This document shows, in pieces, positions 8,768-18,600 of a stretch of 64,000 nucleotides of DNA. Each line of letters opens with the position of its first letter. Position 1 is the first letter of the stretch. Origin of the DNA: JBMYTN01 sp049604415. GTDB taxonomy: Bacteria > Pseudomonadota > Alphaproteobacteria > Rhodospirillales > Rhodospirillaceae. The notes beneath the pieces were generated by a model. It was not told the DNA's origin. It did not search any database and worked only from the letters and a program-made list of their open reading frames with translations. Made by a program: the position numbers and the translations under genes. The stretch covers positions 1 to 64,000 of the forward strand of contig JBMYTN010000005.1 in the NCBI GenBank assembly GCA_049604415.1, in the 5' to 3' direction.

Positions 8768-9432
8768 CAGGCCGCCAGTCGTCCGTTCAAACGCGCATCG
8801 ATCTCGGCGGCCAAGGCTTGGATCTCCTGGCTGGCGACCGAGCGGCGATGGGACTCAACCACACCCTTGCCTTCCATCAAGCTGGCGGCAAAGGCGGTCC
8901 GATTGCCGATCTGCGTCTCAGCCAAAGGCATATTGGCCTCTTTCAGCTTGCGCTCGACCAAGGCGGGCAGGCGACCCCGGGGCGGCACCCGGTTCAGCAC
9001 CAACAATGCTTCGGACTTTTCTTTGACCGTCATATCCAGGGTGGGTTTGGTGGCCCAGAGATCCATTGGGGAGGGCTGGATGGGGATCAAGGTAATATCC
9101 CCGGCGCGCACGGCGGTTTTGGCCTCGGTTTCCGCATGGGGCGGGCAATCAACGATGACAATGTCGTAATTGCGCCGCAGGCGATCCAATTCGGTGCTCA
9201 AACGCCAGCCGGCCACATCAGACAAATGCAAGCTGCTCGGTGCATCCGGGTCGTCTTCACTATACATATCGCTGCGCAGAGAGTGCCAGGCGGCAAGACT
9301 GCCCTGGGGGTCAATGTCGACCATGGCAACCCGGTTGCCCTGGGCAGCCCAAGCGACGGCCAACTGTGCGGCCATGGTGGTTTTTCCGGCGCCGCCCTTT
9401 TGCTGGGCCACGGTGACGATGGATGCGGGCAT
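8767..9432 (-). CDS. Orphan ParA/MinD-family ATPase
   Basis: 221-residue ParA-type ATPase. The deviant Walker A motif QQKGGAGKTT carries the signature lysine, switch I is DIDPQGS, and the Walker B strand is IVIVDCPPHAE. There is no N-terminal HTH, so it is the short, Soj-like kind. No parB or centromere-like repeat is adjacent. Chromosomal orphan ParAs usually position cargo such as chemoreceptor clusters or other complexes, and the cargo here is unknown. The start is set by AGGAGGT just before ATG 9432; an upstream in-frame ATG at 9474 lacks a ribosome site. It is coupled to the Nudix gene (TGATG). Confidence 0.88.
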   Translation of the reverse strand: MPASIVTVAQQKGGAGKTTMAAQLAVAWAAQGNRVAMVDIDPQGSLAAWHSLRSDMYSEDDPDAPSSLHLSDVAGWRLSTELDRLRRNYDIVIVDCPPHAETEAKTAVRAGDITLIPIQPSPMDLWATKPTLDMTVKEKSEALLVLNRVPPRGRLPALVERKLKEANMPLAETQIGNRTAFAASLMEGKGVVESHRRSVASQEIQALAAEIDARLNGRLAA

Positions 9433-9903
9433 GGGACCTCCTGTTGTTCTGGGCGGGCAATCCGTTTTTTTCATTGCCTTGTATTTCCAACAGGGTAGGG
9501 GGAAGTTCCTTGTCCGTCACACGAAATCTTGCGCTGCAACAGGGGGTGCACCCCTATATATGCTCTGTTTCCAAAGAATTTCTGATACTTACACCGTTCT
9601 GCTGAAGCGCTGTTCCAAGTCTGTTGCGGCAATGTGATTTGCCGCGTGGACCACGCCAAAGCCGAGTATTGCGCTAAGGTACCTTCAATCTTAGGCGACT
9701 CGGGTGTCCTCTGCGCTCTTCCTGGTCAAGGATTTGAGGCCAACCAAGCGCCCCTTGGGGTCTGCTCCGGTGCGGGCAGTCTTGCCAGGGGACGGGGGCT
9801 GCATTAGGGTCAGCTCAATGATAACCCTGAGCAGGGTTGTCTCCTTTCTGCTGTTCTCCCTCCTTTCCGTATTTCCCTCATAAAGCAAGACAAAGGCTGC
9901 TCC
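9433..9903. other. Divergent intergenic region, parA-like / ettA
   Basis: 471 bases with the promoters of two divergent genes. I see a perfect 12-bp palindrome GGGGTGCACCCC (9543-9554) followed by an AT-rich TATATATGC stretch, about 110 bases before the parA start. Short inverted repeats such as CCAAG/CTTGG (9744-9758) are also present. No coding frame with a ribosome site is visible. Confidence 0.4.
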
Positions 9904-11583
9904 ATGGCTTCCTATCAATATATCTACGTCATGAAAAACCTGAGCAAGGTTTACCCCGGTGGTCGGGAGATCCTGAAAGGACTGAGCTTGTCTTTTCTGC
10001 CCGGGGCGAAGATTGGCGTGTTGGGACCCAACGGGGCTGGTAAATCCACCGTGCTGCGGATCATGGCCGGGATCGATACGGAGTTTGGCGGCGAAGCCTG
10101 GGCCGCCGATGGCGTCAAGGTGGGCTACCTGGCGCAGGAACCGGAACTGGATGAGGACAAGGACGTTCTCGGCAATGTTATGGAGGGGGTTGGCGAGGTC
10201 AAAGCGCTGATGGACCGGTTTGAAGAGGTCAGCGCCAAATTCGGTGAAGTCTCCGATGACGACGAGATGAACGCCTTGATCGCCGAGCAGGGTGAGCTGC
10301 AAGAACAGATCGATGCCGCCGATGGCTGGGACCTCCAACGCCAGGTCGAAATCGCCATGGACGCCCTGCGCTGCCCTCCGGGTGACGCTGGTGTCAGCAA
10401 ACTTTCCGGTGGGGAGCGGCGCCGGGTGGCGCTGTGCCGCTTGTTGCTCTCCAAGCCTGATATGCTGCTGCTCGATGAGCCGACCAACCACTTGGATGCG
10501 GAAAGTGTGGCGTGGCTCGAACGCTTCCTGCAGGACTATAGCGGCACCGTGGTGGCCATCACCCACGATCGCTATTTCTTGGACAATGCGGCGGGGTGGA
10601 TCCTGGAAATCGACCGGGGTCGGGGCATCCCCTATGAGGGCAATTATTCGACCTATTTGGAAAATAAACAAAAGCGGTTGGAGCAAGAGGCTCGAGAAGA
10701 AAGCGCGAAGCAAAAGACCATCGCCCGGGAATTGGAGTGGATCCGCCAGTCGCCCAAGGCCCGCCAGTCCAAGAGCAAGGCCCGGATCAGCGCCTTTGAA
10801 AACCTGGTTGCTGAGGCCGGGACCAAAGGGGTCGATCAGACCGCCATCCTAATCCCGATGCCGGAACGCTTAGGCGGCAAGGTGATTGATGTGGAAGCCC
10901 TGCATAAGGGCTTTGGTGACCGGTTGTTGATTGAGGACCTGACCTTCCAGCTGCCCCCGGGCGGCATTGTGGGTGTGATCGGGGCCAATGGTGCCGGTAA
11001 GTCGACCCTGTTTAAGATGCTCACCGGCCAGGACAAGCCGGATCAAGGTCTGGTCACGGTCGGTGAGACGGTGAAGCTGGGCTATGTTGACCAGTCCCGA
11101 GACTCCCTGGAGGCCAACAAGACCGTCTGGGAAGAGATCTCCGATGGTCAGGACGAGATCGATCTGGGCAAGCGCAAAATGCAGTCCCGAGCCTATGTCG
11201 GGCAGTTCAACTTTAAGGGGGCGGACCAGCAAAAGAAGGTTGGTCAGCTCTCCGGTGGGGAGCGCAACCGGGTTCATCTGGCAAAAATGCTGAAATCCGG
11301 TGCCAATGTACTGCTGCTTGACGAACCGACCAATGATCTGGACGTGGAAACCCTGCGCGCCTTGGAAGAGGCGCTTTATGACTTTCCCGGCTGCGCCGTG
11401 GTGATCAGCCACGATCGCTGGTTCCTGGACCGCTTGGCCACCCATATCCTCGCCTTTGAGGGCGACAGCCATGTGGAGTGGTTTGAAGGCAATTTTGAAT
11501 CCTATGAGGCCGACAAGAAGCGCCGCCTTGGTGCGGATGCCGACCAGCCCCACCGGATCAAATATAAGCCGATCAGCCGGTGA
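9904..11583 (+). CDS. ettA: Energy-dependent translational throttle protein EttA (ABC-F)
   Basis: 559-residue soluble ABC-F ATPase with two nucleotide-binding domains and no membrane part. Walker A motifs are GPNGAGKST near residue 41 and GANGAGKST in the second half. Signatures are LSGGERRR and LSGGERNR, with Walker B LLLDEPTNHLD and LLLDEPTNDLD. The segment from about 95 to 145 is the arm that contacts the L1 stalk, and the linker with SKSKARISAFE is typical of EttA. The opening ASYQYIYVMKNLSKVYPGG is the hallmark of EttA rather than Uup or YheS. It gates entry into the elongation cycle according to ATP/ADP. The deaminase gene starts four bases after its stop. Confidence 0.93.
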   Translation: MASYQYIYVMKNLSKVYPGGREILKGLSLSFLPGAKIGVLGPNGAGKSTVLRIMAGIDTEFGGEAWAADGVKVGYLAQEPELDEDKDVLGNVMEGVGEVKALMDRFEEVSAKFGEVSDDDEMNALIAEQGELQEQIDAADGWDLQRQVEIAMDALRCPPGDAGVSKLSGGERRRVALCRLLLSKPDMLLLDEPTNHLDAESVAWLERFLQDYSGTVVAITHDRYFLDNAAGWILEIDRGRGIPYEGNYSTYLENKQKRLEQEAREESAKQKTIARELEWIRQSPKARQSKSKARISAFENLVAEAGTKGVDQTAILIPMPERLGGKVIDVEALHKGFGDRLLIEDLTFQLPPGGIVGVIGANGAGKSTLFKMLTGQDKPDQGLVTVGETVKLGYVDQSRDSLEANKTVWEEISDGQDEIDLGKRKMQSRAYVGQFNFKGADQQKKVGQLSGGERNRVHLAKMLKSGANVLLLDEPTNDLDVETLRALEEALYDFPGCAVVISHDRWFLDRLATHILAFEGDSHVEWFEGNFESYEADKKRRLGADADQPHRIKYKPISR

Positions 11584-11587
11584 CCCG

Positions 11588-12622
11588 ATGAGCAAGGCAG
11601 GCAGCACGGATCTCGATCATTTTATTGCCGGGCTGCCGAAGGCGGAGTTGCATCTGCATATCGAGGGATCTCTTGAACCCGAGCAGATGTTTGCCTTCGC
11701 CCAGCGCAATGGGGTGCGCCTGCCTTACGGGTCAGTGGAGGACATTCGCGAGGCCTATCGCTTCAAGGATCTCCAGGCCTTTTTGGACCTGTATTATGCG
11801 GGGACAGCGGTGTTGGTCACCCGTCAGGACTTTTTTGACCTGACCATGGCCTATGCCCGCCGGGTGGCGGCAGACAATTGTCGCCATTCGGAGATCTTTT
11901 TTGATCCCCAGGCCCACACAGAGCGTGGCATCGCCTTTGACGTGGTGATTGAGGGCATTTTGGCGGCCATGGCGGAAGCCGAAAAGCAGCTCGGCCTGTC
12001 CATGTCCCTGATCCTGAGCTTCCTGCGCCATTTGCCCGAAGAGACCGCCTTGGTGACCCTTGAGGCCGCCAAGCCCTATCGGGACCATTTGATCGGGGTC
12101 GGTTTGGACTCGTCGGAGCTTGGCCACCCGCCGGAAAACTTTGTTCGGGTGTTTGCTGCAGCCCGCGAGGCTGGGTTCAAGCTGATGGCCCATGCCGGGG
12201 AGGAGGGCCCCCCAGCCTATGTTTGGGGGGCGTTGGACAATCTTCATGTGGACCGGATTGACCATGGCAATCGCGCCCTGGAAGATCCGGCCTTAGTCGA
12301 GCGCCTTGCCCGGGATGGCATGACGCTTACTGTTTGCCCGCTCTCCAATCTGAAGCTCTGTGTGGTTGACCAGATGCAGGATCATCCTATCAAGCGCATG
12401 CTGGATCTTGATCTGCGGGCGACGGTGAATTCGGACGACCCGGCTTATTTCGGCGGCTATTTGAATGACAATTTCACCGCGATTGCTCAGGCCTTGTCGT
12501 TAAGTAAGGCCGATCTGCTTTTGCTGGCGGAAAACAGCTTCCGGGGCGCGTTTCTGCCGGATGCCAAGCGCACCGCTTTGCTGGCGGAGCTCTCTGCCTA
12601 TGGCGCGCGCTGGGATCTGTGA
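11588..12622 (+). CDS. Adenine/adenosine deaminase (ADE-type)
   Basis: 344-residue metal-dependent amidohydrolase of the adenosine/adenine deaminase family. All metal and catalytic motifs are visible: HLHIEGSLE near the start, the AHAGEE motif, DHG in RIDHGNRALED, CPLSN, and NSDDPAYFGGY. The SSELGHPPENF segment resembles the group annotated as adenine deaminase rather than classical adenosine deaminase, but the sequence alone does not settle which base or nucleoside is used. It starts just after the ettA stop, so it is probably co-transcribed. The unit ends at the bidirectional terminator at 12633-12668. Confidence 0.9.
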   Translation: MSKAGSTDLDHFIAGLPKAELHLHIEGSLEPEQMFAFAQRNGVRLPYGSVEDIREAYRFKDLQAFLDLYYAGTAVLVTRQDFFDLTMAYARRVAADNCRHSEIFFDPQAHTERGIAFDVVIEGILAAMAEAEKQLGLSMSLILSFLRHLPEETALVTLEAAKPYRDHLIGVGLDSSELGHPPENFVRVFAAAREAGFKLMAHAGEEGPPAYVWGALDNLHVDRIDHGNRALEDPALVERLARDGMTLTVCPLSNLKLCVVDQMQDHPIKRMLDLDLRATVNSDDPAYFGGYLNDNFTAIAQALSLSKADLLLLAENSFRGAFLPDAKRTALLAELSAYGARWDL

Positions 12623-12632
12623 ATCATCACAA

Positions 12633-12668
12633 AAAAAGAGGCGGTCCCTGCAAGGACAGCCTCTTTTC
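12633..12668. terminator. Bidirectional intrinsic terminator
   Basis: The stem AAAGAGGC (12635-12642) pairs with GCCTCTTT (12659-12666). A second arm inside it, GTCC/GGAC, lies at 12644-12657. A-runs upstream and T-runs downstream let it stop both the deaminase transcript and the convergent mlaC-like transcript. Confidence 0.75.
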
Positions 12669-12712
12669 CGTGATGTCAGGCCTTTGGTTTTTGCGACCTA
12701 TCTGGCCAAGTT

Positions 12713-13384
12713 TCAGCTTTGTTGGGCTTGCAGCTTGGCGATCTTTTCTTGGATCACTTCGTTCAGGCCAGTCATGGAGCCGGTGTTCTTCAGAACGGAC
12801 TTATATTCGCTGCGGAAGGTCAGGGCCATGCTGACCCCTTCGACGACAATATCGATCACCTTCAGAGCGTCGCCGCGTTTGCGCACCCGCCAGGTCACCA
12901 CAATCGGTTTAGAACCCGGATTGCCGATCTCGGTCTCAACGAAATGACCCTTATCGGAATCCGGGGTGACCTTGGTGACGGTCATAGTCTGACCACCATA
13001 TTCGTCAAAGCGGCTGCCCCAGTTGATTACATTGAGCTCGCGAAACAGCTTTTGGAACTCTTCCTTCTCGGTATCGCTGGCCTTGCGCCATGCAGCGCCA
13101 ACCACGAAGCGGCCAATGCCGGGGAGGTCAAAAGCGGTATCCAGCAAGGTTTGAAAGCGGTCAATTTTACCCTGCTGGTCCACATCCGCCTTCAAAATGT
13201 CCTCAATGGCGTAGCGGGACAGCTCCGTGATGAACTCTGAAGGGTCGGATTTGACCATCACGCTTTCTTGGGCCTGGGCCACAGCAATGCCTGAGAAGGT
13301 GGTGCTGGACGGCGATGTTGGGATCAGGGCAACAGCCAGGGCGGATGAAAGCGCGACAAAGGCAAACCGGCGCAGTCGGATCAT
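12713..13384 (-). CDS. MlaC/Ttg2D-family phospholipid-binding periplasmic protein
   Basis: 223-residue exported protein with an N-terminal signal peptide (residues 1-37, ending AVAQAQ). It is followed by the MlaC fold that shuttles phospholipids between the MlaFEDB inner-membrane complex and the outer membrane. Family signs are FDLPGIGRFVVGAAWRKAS, EEFQKLFRELN, and the final pattern VIDIVVEGVSMALTFRSEYKSVL with SMTGLNEVIQEKIA. The start is ATG 13384 with AGGAAG upstream; the longer open frame lacks a site. No other mla gene is adjacent. The hopanoid-associated HpnM group has the same fold and cannot be excluded. Confidence 0.85.
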   Translation of the reverse strand: MIRLRRFAFVALSSALAVALIPTSPSSTTFSGIAVAQAQESVMVKSDPSEFITELSRYAIEDILKADVDQQGKIDRFQTLLDTAFDLPGIGRFVVGAAWRKASDTEKEEFQKLFRELNVINWGSRFDEYGGQTMTVTKVTPDSDKGHFVETEIGNPGSKPIVVTWRVRKRGDALKVIDIVVEGVSMALTFRSEYKSVLKNTGSMTGLNEVIQEKIAKLQAQQS

Positions 13385-13717
13385 GGGATGGGCTTCCTCG
13401 GCAGACGTCGGGACAGGGAAAGCGGTGCCGTCTGGCTCCCGCAAGGCAGGAAAGGGGCGTTGGTCCGTCAGTCCATTGGCGTTTGGTTTCGAACGTCAGG
13501 CGGCTCCTTCTATACGGCAATGTGCTCTATTCCGACCGCCTGGAAAAGACAAAATGCCAATTCGCCCGATCCAAGCTGCCGATTTGAACCGTCCGAGGGC
13601 CACAGAGTTTCAAATCTGATCTTGATATAAAGATATCTTTATATAATTATGTGTGAAGCAGCGTGGCGATGCCGCCTGTCTCTCTGTTGCACGACCCACC
13701 TGGATCCGCCCGACACC
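13385..13717. other. Divergent control region, mlaC-like / methionine operon
   Basis: 333 bases between the divergent mlaC-like gene and the regulator-metF-metH operon. The notable element is the 20-bp palindrome at 13625-13644. The plus-strand frames that cross this region have no good ribosome site. Confidence 0.5.
13625..13644. promoter_or_regulatory. Perfect 20-bp palindrome, probable operator of the methionine operon
   Basis: ATATAAAGATATCTTTATAT is a perfect palindrome in an otherwise GC-rich region, 74 bases before the chosen start of the ArsR-type regulator. ArsR dimers bind palindromes of this size and AT character. Autoregulation of the regulator-metF-metH operon is therefore the natural reading. 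Confidence 0.65.
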
Positions 13718-14761
13718 ATGCCCGACGCCATGGAAGACCTGCTTTCCGCCCTTCGCGCTGCCGCCGAACCGACCCGGCTGCGGTTGCTGTGCCTGTGCGC
13801 ACAGGGTGACCTGACAGTGTCCGATCTGGTGCGGATCTTGGGCCAAAGCCAGCCCAGGGTGTCGCGGCATCTTAAGGTGATGGTGGAGGCTGGTCTCCTG
13901 GACCGGTTCCGTGAAGGCTCTTGGGTCTACTACCGCTGTGCTGCCGAAGGCGAGGATAAAGTCGCTGCCCAAGCCGCCCGTCACATTGTTGGCTTGGCCG
14001 GACAAGACGCGCCGGAATTCCAACATGACCGACAAATGTTTAAGGCCATTCGCCAGGAACGGGCGGAGCGGGCGGCCCAATATTTCAGCGACAATGCCGC
14101 CCAATGGGATGTGATGCGCGCGCTTCATGGGTCGGACGCTCAGGTCGAAGAGATTTTGGTCCAGCGGCTCTGTGATCCCGACTATGGCCCCGCTATCGAT
14201 TTTCTCGATATCGGCACGGGAACCGGACGCATTATGGAACTGATGGCCGATCGCGCGACCACATGTGTCGGCATTGACCAATCGGTTGAAATGCTTTCGG
14301 TCGCACGGGCCAATTTGGACAAGGCGGACATTCGCAACGCCCATGTGCGCCAGGGTGATATGTATCAATTACCCTTTCCGGCCCAGAGCTTTGACCGCAT
14401 TGCCATCCATCAGGTGATCCATTTTGCCGATAGCCCGGACCGGGTCATTGCCGAAGCTGCTCGGGTGCTGCGCCCTGGAGGGGCCATGGCCATCGCCGAT
14501 CTGGGGCCCCATGACTGCGAAGATCTGCGCGACAATCACAATCACCGTCGCCTTGGTTTTCACCGCGCGGAACTATCCGCCTGGTGCGCCCAGGCGGGCC
14601 TGACCATCGACCACATTTCCGATCTTCCCGGCGCCCGCTTGTCGGTAACCATTTGGGTTGCACGCAAACGCGGCACCGGGCAAGAGACGCCCGCCCATGA
14701 TGCTTTGCTCAGATCTTCCACTGGGCTAGCAGATGGAGACAACCAGGGAGCTCCCCTCTAA
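13718..14761 (+). CDS. ArsR-type regulator fused to a SAM methyltransferase domain (SahR-like)
   Basis: 347 residues. The first ~90 form an ArsR winged helix (AAAEPTRLRLLCLCAQGDLTVSDL then SQPRVSRHLKVMVEAGLLDRFREGSWVYYR). Residues ~110-320 form a class-I methyltransferase with the SAM loop FLDIGTGTGRIMELM, the acidic GIDQS and a later LRPGG motif. Fused proteins of this kind often sit beside metF/metH in alphaproteobacteria. SahR-type ArsR regulators sense S-adenosylhomocysteine and control the methyl cycle, so the methyltransferase fold may be a ligand-sensing domain rather than an enzyme; that is inference. ATGs at 13649, 13718 and 13730 are in frame, and the domain begins after 13730. Its stop overlaps the metF start (TAATG). 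Confidence 0.85.
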   Translation: MPDAMEDLLSALRAAAEPTRLRLLCLCAQGDLTVSDLVRILGQSQPRVSRHLKVMVEAGLLDRFREGSWVYYRCAAEGEDKVAAQAARHIVGLAGQDAPEFQHDRQMFKAIRQERAERAAQYFSDNAAQWDVMRALHGSDAQVEEILVQRLCDPDYGPAIDFLDIGTGTGRIMELMADRATTCVGIDQSVEMLSVARANLDKADIRNAHVRQGDMYQLPFPAQSFDRIAIHQVIHFADSPDRVIAEAARVLRPGGAMAIADLGPHDCEDLRDNHNHRRLGFHRAELSAWCAQAGLTIDHISDLPGARLSVTIWVARKRGTGQETPAHDALLRSSTGLADGDNQGAPL

Positions 14762-15696
14762 TGTCCTCGACCAGACCGGCTCTGATCGCCACGGATACCC
14801 CACCGCGTGACATCTCCGTGTCCTTTGAGTTTTTTCCGCCGAAAACCAAGAAGATGCAGACCCAGCTCTGGGAGTGCGTCAAACGCCTTGAGCCGCTGGA
14901 TCCGTCTTTTGTCTCGGTTACCTATGGGGCGGGGGGCTCCACGCGGGAGCGGACTCATGACACGGTGACCCGGATCCGTCAGGAAACCAATCTCCAGCCG
15001 GCGGCCCATTTGACCTGCGTTGCGGCCACCCAGGCCGAAGTGGACGATGTGGCGCGGTCCTATTGGGATGCTGGGGTGCGTCATATTGTTGCGCTGCGCG
15101 GGGATCCGCCGGAATTTGGCGGTACCTATGAACCCCATCCCGGCGGCTATCCCTTTGCCGTCGATCTGGTTGAGGGCCTGCGCAAAGTGGCCGACTTTGA
15201 GATTTCGGTGGCGGCCTATCCGGAAACCCACCCGGAAGCCAAAAGCGCCGATGCCGATATGGACAATCTGAAGCGCAAAATCGATGCGGGCGCGACCCGG
15301 GCGATCAGCCAGTATTTCTTTGACGTCGACGCCTATCGTCGGTTCCGCGATCGCATTGCCGCTGCCGGGATCACTGTGCCCGTTCTGCCGGGGATCCTGC
15401 CGGTGACCAATTTCGCCACCGTGGTCAAGTTCTCCAAGGCTTGCGGCGCCTCGGTACCCGGGTGGATGCATCGCTTGTTCGAAGGGCTGGACGACGATCC
15501 CGACACCCGGCGTCTGGTGGCTGCGACCCTGGCCGCTGAGCAATGCCAAGCCCTGGCCGCCGATGGAATCGATCAATTCCACTTCTATACCCTCAACCGG
15601 GCTGATCTGGTTTACGCCATTTGCCACATCCTCGGGGTTCGACCCCAGGCTGAGGTCGGCGAGGACGCCCACTTGTCTTCCGAGAAGGTTGCGTAA
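14761..15696 (+). CDS. metF: 5,10-methylenetetrahydrofolate reductase
   Basis: 311-residue FAD-dependent TIM-barrel enzyme that makes 5-methyltetrahydrofolate for methionine synthesis. Visible motifs are SFEFFPPKT with the catalytic Glu at the N-terminus, VSVTYGAGGSTRERT, ALRGDPP and the FAD/folate-contacting AAYPETHPEA. AISQYFFD and PGILPVTNF also fit. Length is typical for the bacterial enzyme. The start codon overlaps the regulator's stop and its own stop overlaps the metH start, both as TAATG, so translation of the three cistrons is coupled. Regulation is probably through the 13625-13644 palindrome. Confidence 0.95.
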   Translation: MSSTRPALIATDTPPRDISVSFEFFPPKTKKMQTQLWECVKRLEPLDPSFVSVTYGAGGSTRERTHDTVTRIRQETNLQPAAHLTCVAATQAEVDDVARSYWDAGVRHIVALRGDPPEFGGTYEPHPGGYPFAVDLVEGLRKVADFEISVAAYPETHPEAKSADADMDNLKRKIDAGATRAISQYFFDVDAYRRFRDRIAAAGITVPVLPGILPVTNFATVVKFSKACGASVPGWMHRLFEGLDDDPDTRRLVAATLAAEQCQALAADGIDQFHFYTLNRADLVYAICHILGVRPQAEVGEDAHLSSEKVA

Positions 15697-18600
15697 TGGC
15701 GAAATTTCTTGATGCCCTTAAAGATCAAGTCCTGTTGTGCGATGGCGGCATGGGCAGCTTGGTCCAGGCCATGGATCTCAGCGTTGATGGGGATTTCCGG
15801 GGCAAGGAAAACTGCACCGAGGTGTTGAACCTCTCCCGGCCCGATGTGGTTCGGGATATTCACGGCCGCTATTTTGATGCCGGTGCCGATTGCGTCGAGA
15901 CCAACACTTTTGGGGGCTCCTCCGTCACCTTGGCGGAGTTTGATCTCCAAGACGATTGCGAGGAGATCAACAAGCGCGCTGCTGAGATCGCCCGGGAGGC
16001 CGCCGAGGCCTATAGCGATGGCCGTCAGCGTTTTGTTCTCGGCTCCATCGGGCCGGGTACCAAGCTGCCGAGCCTCGACCACATCACCTATGATGAGGCC
16101 AAGGCTGGCTTCCGCCGCCAATGCGATGGCTTGATTGCCGGCGGCTCCGATGCGGTGCTGATCGAGACCTGTCAGGACATGTTGCAGGTTAAGGCGGCGG
16201 CGAATGCGGCCAAGGAAGCCCGCGCCGCAGCGGGCACCGACACGCCAATCTTGTTGCAGGTCACGGTGGAAACCACTGGGACCATGTTGGTCGGCACCGA
16301 GATTTCGGCAGCCGCCACAGTGGCGCGCTCCTTGGGCGTCGACAGCTTGGGCCTGAACTGTGCCACTGGTCCGCAGGAAATGGCCGAGCATGTCCATTGG
16401 TTGGCGGAAAACTGGCCCGGCTTTATCACCTTGCAACCCAATGCGGGTTTGCCGGAATTGCTCGATGGCAAGACTCATTACCCGCTCGGTCCCAAAGAAC
16501 TGGCCGACTGGCACCGCCGCTTCGTTTTGGAAGACGGAGCGGCTATGATTGGCGGCTGTTGTGGCACCACGCCCGACCATATCCGCGCCGTGGATGCCAT
16601 GTTGCAGGATCTTGCCCGTGAGGGCGGTCGGGCGGTGCGGCCGGAACCCGTGCGTCGAACCGTTCATTGGGTGCCGACTTTGGCCTCGCTCTACAGCCCT
16701 GTGGCCATGCGCCAGGAAAACGCCTTCTTGTCCATCGGCGAGCGCTGCAATGCCAATGGCTCCAAAAAGTTCCGTGAATATCAAGACGCCGAGAACTGGG
16801 ACGCTGCTGTGGGCATGGCCCGCGATCAGGTCAAAGAAGGCTCCAACACCCTGGACGTCTGCACGGCCTTTGTCGGCCGCGATGAAGTTTCGGACATGAG
16901 CAATATGGTCTCGCGGCTGCGCGGTGCGGTCACGGCCCCGCTGGTGTTTGACAGCACCGAAACGCCGGTTTTGGAAGCGTCCCTAAAGCTCTATGGCGGC
17001 AAGGGGATCCTGAACTCAATCCACTTCGAAGATGGCGAACCCCCGGTCGATGTCCGGCTGGACATGGCTCGAGAGTTTGGTGCCGCCGTGGTGGCCTTGA
17101 CCATTGACGAAGAGGGCATGGCCAAGGACGCAGAGGGTAAACTGCGGATTGCCCGGCGTCTTTATGACATCGCCGTCAACAAGCATGGCCTCGAGCCTTC
17201 GGATCTGATGTTCGATCCGCTGACCTTCACCATCTGCACCGGCAATGAGGATGACCGCCGTCTGGCGATCGAAACCTTGGAAGGCATCCGGCTGATTGCC
17301 GAGGACATGCCCGACTGTCAGATCGTTTTGGGTCTGTCCAACATCTCCTTCGGCCTGAAGCCCGCCGCACGCCATGTGCTGAACTCAGTGTTCCTGGACC
17401 ATGCTCTGAAGGCGGGGATGACCTCGGCCATTGTCCATGTCTCTAAAATCATGCCGTTGCATAAAATCCCGGCCAAAGAGGTCGAGGCCGCCGAAGATCT
17501 GATCTTTGATCGGCGCAAAGGCGATGATCATGACCCGCTCCAGGCCTTTATTGCTCTGTTTGCCGACCGCAAAGGCGGGGCGAAAAAGCAAAAGGTCCGT
17601 CCAGCCACGGTCGAAGAGCGCCTTAAGCAGCGCATCATCGATGGCGACCGCCAGGGCCTGGAAGAGGATCTGGATGTGGCGATGAAGAGCTATGCGCCGC
17701 TGGAGATCATCAACACCTTGCTGCTTGATGGCATGAAGGTGGTGGGCGAATTGTTTGGCGCAGGCAAAATGCAGTTGCCCTTCGTCTTGCAGTCGGCGGA
17801 GACCATGAAAACCGCCGTGGCCTACCTGGAACCCTTTATGGAAAAGGTCGAAGGCCAGGAAAAAGGCATCATCGTCCTGGCCACGGTGAAGGGCGATGTC
17901 CACGATATTGGCAAGAACCTCGTCGATATCATCTTGACCAACAATGGCTATAAGGTCGTCAATCTGGGCATCAAACAGCCGATCACCACGATCATGCAGG
18001 CGGCCAAGGATCACAAGGCCGATGCGGTTGGCATGTCCGGTCTGTTGGTGAAATCCACCGTGATCATGCGCGAAAACCTGGCGGAAATGGCCCGCAATGG
18101 CTTGGATGTGCCGGTGTTCTTGGGCGGTGCGGCCCTGACCCGGGCCTATGTCGAGGAAGACTGCACGGCGGCCTATGGCAATGCCGGGCGGGTTGCCTAT
18201 GCCCGGGACGCCTTTGATGGGCTGGATCTGATGGCCAAGGTGGTCGAGGAGCGCTTTGACGACCATTTGGAAGAGGTCCGAGCGAAACGGGAAGGCCGAC
18301 CCTCCCGGCGCAAGGCAGCCAATGATGACGCGCCGTCCGATACGCCGAGCGACGACGACCAAGAGGCAGTGAAAAAGCCCTGGGAACGGCCAGTGGAAGC
18401 TGAAGAGCTGAAATTGCGCCGGGCCGAATTGGCCGCAGGCTATGATGTGCCCGACGCGCCGTTTTTCGGGGGTAAGGTGGTTGAAGATATCCCGGTTAAG
18501 GCACTGCTGCCCTATGTCAATGAACAGACCCTGTTCCAGTTCCAATGGGGCTTCCGGAAATCCGGCAAGACCCGGACCGAATATCAGGATTGGGCCAAGG

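Noticed and set aside
9691..10713. 340-codon minus-strand open frame opposite ettA
   Set aside because: Antisense shadow of the ettA frame. No start signal or recognisable product.
17385..18545. 386-codon minus-strand open frame opposite metH
   Set aside because: Antisense shadow in a highly conserved enzyme gene.
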